The notes under the pieces are model-generated. The model saw nothing but the letters and a program-made list of their open reading frames with translations. It was not told the DNA's origin and searched no databases. A stretch of DNA of 6,220 nt, from NCBI GenBank assembly GCA_003232175.1, contig QILX01000304.1, forward strand, positions 1 to 6,220, in the 5' to 3' direction. Source of the DNA: Hyphomicrobiales bacterium (lineage in GTDB: Bacteria; Pseudomonadota; Alphaproteobacteria; Rhizobiales; SZUA-8). Positions 1 to 5,103 of the stretch are shown piece after piece (positions within the stretch are counted from its first letter, which is position 1; each line of letters begins with the position of its first letter). Made by a program: the position numbers and the translations under genes.

Positions 1-294
1 GAGGTAGAGGCAGCATTGGGTCTGTCTCTGGCTCTGGCGGACGACGATGAGGAATACGATACCATTGGCGGGTTGATTGTGTCGCTTATCGGCCGGGTGC
101 CAGTTCGGCGAGAGATCATTAAACATCCTGCTGGGGTCGAATTTGAAATTATCGATGGCGACCCACGCCGTGTGAAGCGATTGCGGGTACAATCTAATTT
201 GGCGGATCTCGAAAAGGTTCGGGTAAAACCACCTCGGCCACGAGCCGAGCCCGTTCCGGACGTCGAATCCAACCCGGATACCGAAACCAAATGA
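1..294 (+). CDS. HlyC/CorC-family transporter, C-terminal fragment
   Basis: The reading frame is open from the first base (GAG GTA GAG) to the TGA at 292-294, so the gene starts left of the window and only about 97 residues are visible. The segment DEEYDTIGGLIVSLIGRVP, followed by an EFEIIDGDPRRVKRLRV-like stretch, is the typical CorC_HlyC (transporter-associated) domain that ends CBS-domain proteins of the CorC/HlyC/TlyC group. The last 25 or so residues are a proline- and acid-rich tail with no evident fold. Family members are linked to magnesium/cobalt efflux or tolerance, and in many Proteobacteria the gene stands between ybeY and lnt, as the downstream lnt here (22-bp gap) supports. The soluble CBS form (CorC proper) and the membrane DUF21 form cannot be told apart because the N-terminus is missing. 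An internal TTG at position 16 is not a credible start, since the fold begins around it. Confidence 0.88.
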   Translation, partial: EVEAALGLSLALADDDEEYDTIGGLIVSLIGRVPVRREIIKHPAGVEFEIIDGDPRRVKRLRVQSNLADLEKVRVKPPRPRAEPVPDVESNPDTETK

Positions 295-316
295 TCGTCT
301 ACCAAAGCTCTTCGGC

Positions 317-1954
317 ATGAACTGGTTTCGCAGTTTAATTGCCGCGATCACCGTGTCGTGGGGGTGGCGGCGTCTTTTGGTGGCTTGCCTTGCCGGTTCG
401 ATTCTGGCCCTGGCCCTCGCGCCGATCTTCTTTTTGCCAGCACTTTTTGTCTCGTTTCCAATTCTTGTGTGGTTGCTCGATGGCGTGACGGAACCTGGGC
501 CGGGCGACCGACGATTGGGCATTTATATCCAGGCATTTGGAATTGGTTGGGCATTTGGGTTTGGCTATTTTCTCGCCGGACTATATTGGGTCGGTTTCGC
601 ATTTCTGGTCGATGCGGCGGATTTTGCCTGGATGTTGCCGTTTGTTGCCGTAGCCTTGCCTGGCGGGCTGGCGATTTTTATTGGCCTTGCCACGGTGATT
701 GCCCGGGCACTGGCCGGTCTTGACGGGAGCCGGGGAGCAGGACGTTGCCTGGTTCTTGCGGCGAGCTGGACGGCAATTGAAGCGGCAAGAGGCACCATAC
801 TAACCGGTTTTGCCTGGAACCGTGTTGGCCAGGCGATGGCTGGCTCAGATGCCCTGCTGCAGGGAGCGGCTTTTGTTGGCGACCTCGGTCTTACCTTTTT
901 TTTGGTCGCCATCGCATCGGCACCGGCAACTCTGGCGGATCGTGAAGGGCACTTGCGCGGGTGGCGGTCCTCGGCGGTTGCACTTGTGGCCTTGGGTGCA
1001 TTGTGGGTTGCCGGAGATTATCGTCTGTCCCAGGCCAAAAACGACAATGTAGAGGGGGTTCGCCTTCGTATCGTACAACCGTCTATCAGCCAGAAAGAAA
1101 AATGGGTCCCGGCCAATCGCTCCCGAATTATCGCAGACTATCTTGAACTCTCCGATGCCGCTACATCGCCGCAATCCATGGGGATTGAAGGCGTAACCTA
1201 CCTTGTGTGGCCCGAGACTGCCCTACCTCTGCTGTTGCAGTCTGAGCCTGGAGTCATCGCGGCCATTGCCGCCCTGCTGCCCGCCGATACGATTCTGCTG
1301 ACCGGCGGTGTCAGGACAGCCCCCCGCCCCGGCGGTGGCAGAGACGTCTTCAACAGCGTCCTGGCATTTGATGGCGAAGGCCGCCTGCTGGACCAATATG
1401 ACAAGCAGCGCTTGGTGCCATTCGGTGAATATCTTCCTTTTCAGGATGTACTGGAAAGATGGGGTATCGGCCAGCTAACGAGGTTGCCAGGCGGGTTTTC
1501 CGCCGGTACCGGGAAACGGGTGATGAACCTGGGCGGCGGCCCGGCATTTGCGCCGCTGATCTGTTACGAAATTATATTTTCAGGCAATGTCGCGCCTGCC
1601 GAAGGTGAGCAAACGCCAAGCTGGATCCTCAATCTTACCAATGACGCCTGGTTCGGCGACAGCGCCGGCCCTTACCAGCACTTGGCCCAGGCCCGGTTTC
1701 GTGCCGTCGAAGAAGGCATCCCGGTAATTCGGGCCGCCAATACCGGCATTTCAGTGGTTGTCGACCCTTTTGGCCGGATTGTCGATCAGATAGAGTTAAA
1801 TCAACGTGGTGTCTTGGACGCAAACTTGCCAAAATCCATTGATGAGACTATTTACAGAAAAATCCGCAACTACCCTACTATTATGTTGATATTTGTCATT
1901 TTTATAGCCCGGTTGTGGCAGAATATTACTACAAGCGGAAAAACGAATATGTAA
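317..1954 (+). CDS. lnt: Apolipoprotein N-acyltransferase
   Basis: Lnt transfers an acyl chain from phospholipid to the N-terminal cysteine of apolipoproteins, the last step of lipoprotein maturation, in the inner membrane with its active domain facing the periplasm. At 545 residues it is slightly longer than the E. coli enzyme. Residues about 18-230 hold a series of hydrophobic membrane segments. From about 248 a nitrilase-like (CN-hydrolase) domain runs to about 505, and a last hydrophobic segment (about 517-534) follows. The catalytic triad is visible: Glu300 in VWPETALP, Lys363 in YDKQRLVPFGEYLPF, and Cys416 in PLICYEIIF, with spacings close to those of E. coli E267-K335-C387 (from memory). 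The NLTNDAWFG and RAANTGIS blocks are also present. The ATG at 317 is the first start after the corC stop and gives a normal N-terminus; I see no strong Shine-Dalgarno, so coupling to corC is possible. The 3' end is noticeably AT-richer than the rest. An in-frame T8 run lies at 896-903. Confidence 0.97.
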   Translation: MNWFRSLIAAITVSWGWRRLLVACLAGSILALALAPIFFLPALFVSFPILVWLLDGVTEPGPGDRRLGIYIQAFGIGWAFGFGYFLAGLYWVGFAFLVDAADFAWMLPFVAVALPGGLAIFIGLATVIARALAGLDGSRGAGRCLVLAASWTAIEAARGTILTGFAWNRVGQAMAGSDALLQGAAFVGDLGLTFFLVAIASAPATLADREGHLRGWRSSAVALVALGALWVAGDYRLSQAKNDNVEGVRLRIVQPSISQKEKWVPANRSRIIADYLELSDAATSPQSMGIEGVTYLVWPETALPLLLQSEPGVIAAIAALLPADTILLTGGVRTAPRPGGGRDVFNSVLAFDGEGRLLDQYDKQRLVPFGEYLPFQDVLERWGIGQLTRLPGGFSAGTGKRVMNLGGGPAFAPLICYEIIFSGNVAPAEGEQTPSWILNLTNDAWFGDSAGPYQHLAQARFRAVEEGIPVIRAANTGISVVVDPFGRIVDQIELNQRGVLDANLPKSIDETIYRKIRNYPTIMLIFVIFIARLWQNITTSGKTNM

Positions 1955-2100
1955 TTAGAGAATTTTATTGCACAGTCCATTTGACCAGCTTGATTCTCGG
2001 CTTTAGATGTTGTGGGTGCAGTACGTTGCGGTTGCGGTGCAATAGCTGTACAAACAAATGGAATTTACCTTTTGCACCGTGCCGAAGATTGCGAGATTTG
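1955..2100 (+). promoter_or_regulatory. Intergenic region upstream of the XRE regulator, with GGTGCA repeats
   Basis: This 146-bp stretch between lnt and the regulator is AT-richer than its surroundings and holds no convincing gene. It carries GGTGCA at 2015-2020 and 2036-2041, the complement TGCACC at 2073-2078, and a related ATTGCAC at 1967-1973 that forms a 7-nt inverted match with GTGCAAT at 2037-2043. The first two hexamers are 21 bp apart, about two helical turns on the same face. A weak sigma70-like element is possible: TTGACC at 1981-1986, a 17-bp spacer, then TAGATG at 2004-2009 (poor -10). The repeats lie just downstream of it, where a repressor could act. The regulatory role is inference; the repeats themselves are directly visible. 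Confidence 0.4.
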
Positions 2101-2529
2101 ATGAACAAAGCACAGAAATCTCCGCACCCTATTGACCAATTTGTTGGCGGGCGCGTTCGCCAGCAACGTATGTTCGTCGGCATGAGCCAGGAGCAATTGG
2201 GCGAAAAGCTGGGACTTACATTCCAACAAATACAAAAGTACGAAAAGGGTGCTAATCGGGTCAGTGCCTCCCGATTGTGGGAAATGTCAAAGATTTTTGA
2301 AGTCCCGATTTGTTATTTTTTCGAGGGAAACAAAACCAGCCATGACGGGCACGTCCACAATGATGTGGGCTTAGCCGAATCAGAACAAAGTGGACTGGTT
2401 GGCGGTAGCGATTCCGAGCGTCTCAGGCTCAATCGTTATTTTGTGCGGATAACCGACCCCTCGCTTCGCCGCGCCGTGATCGACCTGGCAAAGTCCATTG
2501 CCGGAACCAGCGCCAGCGACAACGCTTGA
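2101..2529 (+). CDS. XRE-family helix-turn-helix regulator, PhrR/PraR-like
   Basis: The 142-residue protein is a small Cro/C1-type DNA-binding regulator. Residues about 12-75 form the HTH_3 domain: VGGRVRQQRMFVGMSQEQL gives helices 1-2, and GLTFQQIQKYEKGANRVSAS the turn and recognition helix, followed by LWEMSKIFEVPICYFFEG. Residues 80-104 are a polar linker, and the C-terminal LNRYFVRITDPSLRRAVIDLAKSIA is the helical tail common in alphaproteobacterial members. From memory, rhizobial PhrR/PraR proteins have this architecture and also lie between lnt and metK; they are linked to acid stress and quorum-sensing control. The specific role here is inferred. I chose the ATG at 2101 (MNKAQKSPHPID) because family members begin there. 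The frame stays open back to a GTG at 1915, but that would overlap lnt and add a Cys-rich stretch unlike the family. Its Shine-Dalgarno is weak. Confidence 0.9.
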   Translation: MNKAQKSPHPIDQFVGGRVRQQRMFVGMSQEQLGEKLGLTFQQIQKYEKGANRVSASRLWEMSKIFEVPICYFFEGNKTSHDGHVHNDVGLAESEQSGLVGGSDSERLRLNRYFVRITDPSLRRAVIDLAKSIAGTSASDNA

Positions 2530-2727
2530 CTGTCCTCAAAGCCTTTGCGACAAACGCGCCATTGTGGGTGTCTGTGCCTGTTTCGACTTTTTCCCAACGA
2601 TTGAGCCCTGAGCCGTCAACGGTAAAATGGCCTGCACCAAACAGCAGGACCTGAAGCAGGGCCCGAAACTGGTTGGTGGTGTTGGGCATGGGTGCAAGAC
2701 TCTAATTTTCGCGGGGCATGAGCGATT
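2530..2727 (+). promoter_or_regulatory. metK leader region with possible operator and RNA fold
   Basis: The 198 bp before metK hold no credible gene. TGCACC (2633-2638) and GGTGCA (2691-2696) are the same hexamer found upstream of the XRE regulator, and they are mutually complementary. Between them lie CCTG-AAG-CAGG (2650-2660) and GCCC...GGGC (2661-2664 with 2684-2687, extendable by AAC/GTT), so the transcript could fold as a closed stem with two internal hairpins. A competing hairpin CCTGC/GCAGG (2631-2635 with 2644-2648) is also possible. TCTAAT at 2701-2706 matches five of six bases of a -10 box but has no good -35. GGGG at 2713-2716 is the likely ribosome site, 11 nt from the ATG. I looked for SAM-II and SAM/SAH riboswitch signatures, as I remember them, and did not find them. 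Regulatory function is inference. Confidence 0.35.
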
Positions 2728-2739
2728 ATGGACGATTAT
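2723..2739 (+). repeat. 10-nt tandem partial repeat across the metK start
   Basis: CGATTAT occurs at 2723-2729 and again at 2733-2739, so the unit CGATTATGGA is followed by a 7-nt partial copy. The metK ATG (2728-2730) lies inside the first copy. If ten bases are removed, the upstream ATG at 2718 would read M-S-D-Y-L-F-T-S-E, a very usual MetK N-terminus. The repeat therefore looks like a small duplication that moved the start codon. The repeat is seen; its history is inferred. Confidence 0.55.
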
Positions 2740-3891
2740 CTTTTTACCAGTGAATCTGTTTCCGAAGGACACCCTGACAAGGTCTGTGACCGCATCTCCG
2801 ACGCCATTGTCGATGGCTTTCTGGCCGCCGACCCTCAATCCCGTGTGGCTGTCGAAACCCTGACCACAACCAATCTGGTAGTTCTTGCCGGTGAGGTTCG
2901 CGGGCCGTCTACAATGAATGCCGACCGAATGGAGGAGCTGGCCCGCAATTGTGTCCGCGACATCGGTTATGAACAGGATGGTTTTAACTGGAAGACCATG
3001 GATGTCCAGGTCCATGTTCACGAGCAGTCCGCCGATATCGCCCAAGGCGTTGATGCTTCGGGCAACAAAGACGAAGGTGCCGGTGATCAGGGCATTATGT
3101 TCGGATACGCCTGCCGCGAGACCGATGTGCTGATGCCGGCTCCAATTCACTTTTCACACCAGATTCTCCACGATATGGCCAAGGCGCGTCATGAGGGGCG
3201 GGCGCCGGGGCTTGCTCCTGATTCCAAAAGTCAGGTAACGCTGGCTTATGAAAATGGCCGACCGGTGCGCGCAACTTCTGTTGTGGTCTCAACTCAACAT
3301 GCCGAGGGGATCGAGCAACAAGCTATTCGGGAAATCGTCCGCCCTTTTGTTGAAGATGCTCTCCCCCGGGGGTGGATGTGTCCCGAGAATGAATTCTACG
3401 TCAATCCGACGGGAAAATTTGTCATTGGCGGACCCGATGGCGATGCCGGCCTTACCGGCCGCAAGATCATCGTTGATACCTATGGCGGCGCGGCTCCCCA
3501 TGGGGGGGGTGCCTTTTCTGGCAAGGATTCTACCAAGGTCGATCGATCGGCGGCCTATGCGGCGCGTTACCTGGCTAAAAACGTTGTCGCAGCCGGCCTG
3601 GCCGACAAGTGTACCATTCAGCTTGCCTATGCCATCGGGGTTTCCAAGCCGCTGTCGATCTATGTCAGGTTGGACAAGAGATCATCGACAAGCCCGGCCA
3701 AATTGTCCGGGGCCCTGACCGAGGTGATGGATCTCAGTCCGCGCGGACTTCGCGAGCATCTCCGGCTTGACCGGCCAATTTATGAGCGCACTGCCGCCTA
3801 TGGCCATTTTGGCCGTATACCCGAAGACGATGGCGGGTTTTCCTGGGAGAAAACCGACTTGGTTGAAAACATCAAATCCGCGATGAGTTAA
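2728..3891 (+). CDS. metK: S-adenosylmethionine synthetase (methionine adenosyltransferase)
   Basis: MetK makes S-adenosylmethionine from methionine and ATP, releasing phosphate and pyrophosphate; it is cytosolic and normally tetrameric. The 387 residues match the family's usual length (about 384 in E. coli). The N-terminal SESVSEGHPDKVCDRISDAI holds the ATP-binding His15 and Asp17. Signature GAGDQGIMFGYA starts at residue 117, and the phosphate-binding GGGAFSGKDSTKVDRSAAYA starts at 259. The C-terminal AYAIGVSKPLSIYV block and a normal ending are also present. The start at 2728 gives MDDYLFTSE; an ATG at 2718 is out of frame. A G8 run (3502-3509) encodes the Gly-Gly-Gly signature with the frame intact. 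The downstream trmB (21-bp gap) uses the product as methyl donor, so the pair is probably one transcript. A 198-bp leader separates it from the regulator gene. Confidence 0.98.
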   Translation: MDDYLFTSESVSEGHPDKVCDRISDAIVDGFLAADPQSRVAVETLTTTNLVVLAGEVRGPSTMNADRMEELARNCVRDIGYEQDGFNWKTMDVQVHVHEQSADIAQGVDASGNKDEGAGDQGIMFGYACRETDVLMPAPIHFSHQILHDMAKARHEGRAPGLAPDSKSQVTLAYENGRPVRATSVVVSTQHAEGIEQQAIREIVRPFVEDALPRGWMCPENEFYVNPTGKFVIGGPDGDAGLTGRKIIVDTYGGAAPHGGGAFSGKDSTKVDRSAAYAARYLAKNVVAAGLADKCTIQLAYAIGVSKPLSIYVRLDKRSSTSPAKLSGALTEVMDLSPRGLREHLRLDRPIYERTAAYGHFGRIPEDDGGFSWEKTDLVENIKSAMS

Positions 3892-3912
3892 TCCGGCGGC
3901 TCGCCTGACTAT

Positions 3913-4683
3913 ATGTCCCTCATGACTGGAACAACTGGCCCCTTACGCCGCCCGCTGATTTACGGTCGGCGCCAGGGACATCGCCTGCGCGGGCATCAGG
4001 CAAAACTCATGGCTTCGCTGCTGCCGCGCCTGGCGATCCCGAAAGCCGAGCCGGGGCAGCTTGACCCCAGATCGTTATTTGCTCCCCTGCCAGGGTCCTC
4101 CCAACGCGATGTTCGCCTTGAAATTGGTTTTGGCGGTGGTGAACATCTTCTGGCTCGCGCGGCGGTAAGCTCTGAAACCGGCTATCTGGGAGCGGAGCCC
4201 TTTGTCAACGGCGTTGCCAAACTGCTCGCCGGCATTCACGCCCATGACCTTCAGAATATTCGCATTCATCACGACGACGCCCGCGATCTGATGGAGTGGC
4301 TAGCGCCGGCATCCATCACTGGAGTTGATATTCTTTATCCCGACCCTTGGCCTAAATCCCGGCACCACAAGCGCCGTTTTATCCGGACCAGCACAATTGC
4401 CGAACTTGGCCGGATCATGCGCCCCGGAGCGGAGCTGTTGTTTGCCAGCGATATTGAAGATTATGTCCGGTGGACCCAAGATCTGATGGCGGACGCCGCC
4501 GAATTCCAGCCAGTCCACCCGGTCGGCGGGGACCAGCGGCACCCGCCGGATGGAAAAAGGCCATCGCCGCCGGGCGGGTGCCGTCCTATCTCACATTCAA
4601 ACGCACTTAAGAGATTTTCGCTTGTGCTGAGCGGCAACGCGTATATATTTCAGCAAACATTTAATAAAGGAATTCCACGATGA
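3913..4683 (+). CDS. trmB: tRNA (guanine-N7-)-methyltransferase, C-terminus frameshifted
   Basis: TrmB methylates N7 of G46 in the variable loop of tRNAs, using S-adenosylmethionine. Motifs of the intact part: YGRRQGHRLRGHQ (Arg26), SAM-binding LEIGFGGGE (69-77), Glu95 in GAEPF, HHDDARD (119-125), the PDPWPKSRHHKRR block (143-155; Asp144, His151, Arg154), and Asp180 in FASDIEDY. From memory, these match residues needed in the E. coli enzyme. After about residue 200 the protein stops resembling the family. The expected ending, a TRYE-type motif then KA..GR.P.YL.F.R, is absent from this frame, but WKKAIAAGRVPSYLTFKRT followed by TAA is encoded one frame away at 4551-4610. So the last 40 or so residues (from about Lys215) are out-of-frame translation, and the 4-nt overlap with the next gene (ATGA at 4680-4683) is accidental. 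The equivalents of Thr217 and Glu220 are lost. Either a real decaying gene or a sequence error. The start at 3913 lies 21 bp after metK; ATG at 3922 is an alternative. Confidence 0.85.
   Translation: MSLMTGTTGPLRRPLIYGRRQGHRLRGHQAKLMASLLPRLAIPKAEPGQLDPRSLFAPLPGSSQRDVRLEIGFGGGEHLLARAAVSSETGYLGAEPFVNGVAKLLAGIHAHDLQNIRIHHDDARDLMEWLAPASITGVDILYPDPWPKSRHHKRRFIRTSTIAELGRIMRPGAELLFASDIEDYVRWTQDLMADAAEFQPVHPVGGDQRHPPDGKRPSPPGGCRPISHSNALKRFSLVLSGNAYIFQQTFNKGIPR
4551..4610 (+). pseudogene. trmB: Displaced C-terminal tail of trmB in another frame
   Basis: Read from TGG at 4551, this frame gives WKKAIAAGRVPSYLTFKRT and a TAA stop at 4608-4610, the normal closing strand of TrmB in Alphaproteobacteria. 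Joining it to the main frame needs a -1 shift near the A5 run at 4554-4558 and gives about 232 residues, a normal size. Even so, the conserved TRYE segment that should stand just before KA is missing, so a deletion of several bases fits better than a single-base error. In the third frame the same DNA reads GTRRMEK, a weak trace of TRYEEK, which would instead require two indels. Confidence 0.7.
4611..4679 (+). promoter_or_regulatory. Possible promoter and ribosome site for the VOC gene
   Basis: This 69-bp AT-rich gap lies after the ancestral trmB stop. TTGTGC (4622-4627), a 16-bp spacer and TATATT (4644-4649, five of six bases of TATAAT) form a plausible sigma70-type promoter. AAAGGA at 4666-4671, 8 nt before the ATG at 4680, is the clearest Shine-Dalgarno in the window. 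It fixes the start of the VOC gene and suggests independent expression. The promoter call is by eye only. Confidence 0.4.
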
Positions 4684-5060
4684 CCGCCCATGGATTTTTT
4701 CACTGGAATGAATTGATGACCCGCGATGTCGCTAAGGCCATGTCGTTTTACACCAAGACCATCGGCTGGTCATTCAATGCCATGGAGATGGGCCCCGACT
4801 TCACCTATAATATTGCCATGGTAGACGACAAACCGGTCGGCGGCATATTTGAGATGAAGGGCAAGGACTTTGAAGACATGTCCGAGGGGTGGATGTCTTA
4901 CCTCGCCGTCGACGACGTTGACGCGCGGTTGGAAAAGGCCAAGACCGAAGGCGCCATGGTCATGCGCGAGCCCTTCGATGTACCCAATGTCGGACGTATC
5001 GCCATCCTCAAGGACAGCGGCGGCGCGACCATCGGCTGGATGACGCCAGCGGAGGCATAA
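4680..5060 (+). CDS. VOC-superfamily (glyoxalase/bleomycin-resistance fold) protein
   Basis: This 126-residue cytosolic protein has the paired beta-alpha-beta-beta-beta modules of the vicinal oxygen chelate superfamily, of the small class often annotated as 'enzyme related to lactoylglutathione lyase'. Module one: FFHWNELMTRDVAKAMSFYTK (His8 at the usual first metal-ligand position), IGWSF, and KPVGGIFEM. Module two: WMSYLAVDDVDARLEKAKTEGAMV, then FDVPNVGRIAILKDSGGATIGWM. The usual acidic residue near the end of the last strand is not evident (ATIGWMT), so metal binding is uncertain. The substrate cannot be told from sequence. The start at 4680 is supported by AAAGGA 8 nt upstream. It apparently overlaps the frameshifted trmB frame by 4 nt, but the true trmB end was probably at 4610. 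It converges on the minus-strand PEPC-like gene with a 23-bp gap. Confidence 0.88.
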   Translation: MTAHGFFHWNELMTRDVAKAMSFYTKTIGWSFNAMEMGPDFTYNIAMVDDKPVGGIFEMKGKDFEDMSEGWMSYLAVDDVDARLEKAKTEGAMVMREPFDVPNVGRIAILKDSGGATIGWMTPAEA

Positions 5061-5071
5061 TACGCCAAGGT

Positions 5072-5103
5072 GTAGAGCTGGTTTCAGCCGTGACCGGCTC
5101 TAT
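5072..5103. terminator. Weak hairpin between convergent genes
   Basis: 5072-5081 pairs with 5094-5103 over ten positions, including two G-U wobbles, around a 12-nt loop. The core is AGAGCTGG with CCGGCTCT. It lies just after the VOC stop and covers the end of the minus-strand coding region (stop at 5084-5086). Neither strand has a T-run after the stem, so this is not a classical intrinsic terminator. It may only slow polymerase or protect 3' ends. Confidence 0.28.

Noticed and set aside
565..912. Minus-strand and alternative plus-strand open frames within lnt
   Set aside because: Low-complexity Arg/Ala/Pro composition with no motif; lnt is clearly the coding frame.
1915..2100. N-terminal extension of the XRE regulator from GTG at 1915, with a Cys-rich CCGC/CNSC stretch resembling a zinc motif
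   Set aside because: It overlaps lnt, runs through AT-rich intergenic DNA with repeats, and family members start at the position equivalent to 2101. The cysteines look like chance translation.
1992..2702. GANTC (CcrM-type) sites at 1992-1996 and 2698-2702 upstream of the regulator and metK
   Set aside because: Two such sites in 344 bp is close to chance expectation, so no cell-cycle control can be claimed.
2530..2727. Known SAM-II or SAM/SAH riboswitch upstream of metK
   Set aside because: The conserved core sequences I remember for these classes are not found; only a generic possible fold remains, reported as a low-confidence finding.
2627..2863. 78-residue plus-strand frame overlapping the start of metK as a possible leader peptide
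   Set aside because: No good ribosome site or motif, it overlaps metK by over 130 bases, and it has no Met-rich or attenuator-like content.
2536..3150. 204-residue minus-strand open frame antisense to the metK leader and 5' half
   Set aside because: No recognisable domain. It mirrors metK codon structure, as expected for a shadow frame in GC-rich DNA.
4680..4683. ATGA stop-start overlap suggesting translational coupling of trmB and the VOC gene
   Set aside because: The stop belongs to the frameshifted reading of trmB; the ancestral stop is at 4608-4610, and the VOC gene has its own good ribosome site.
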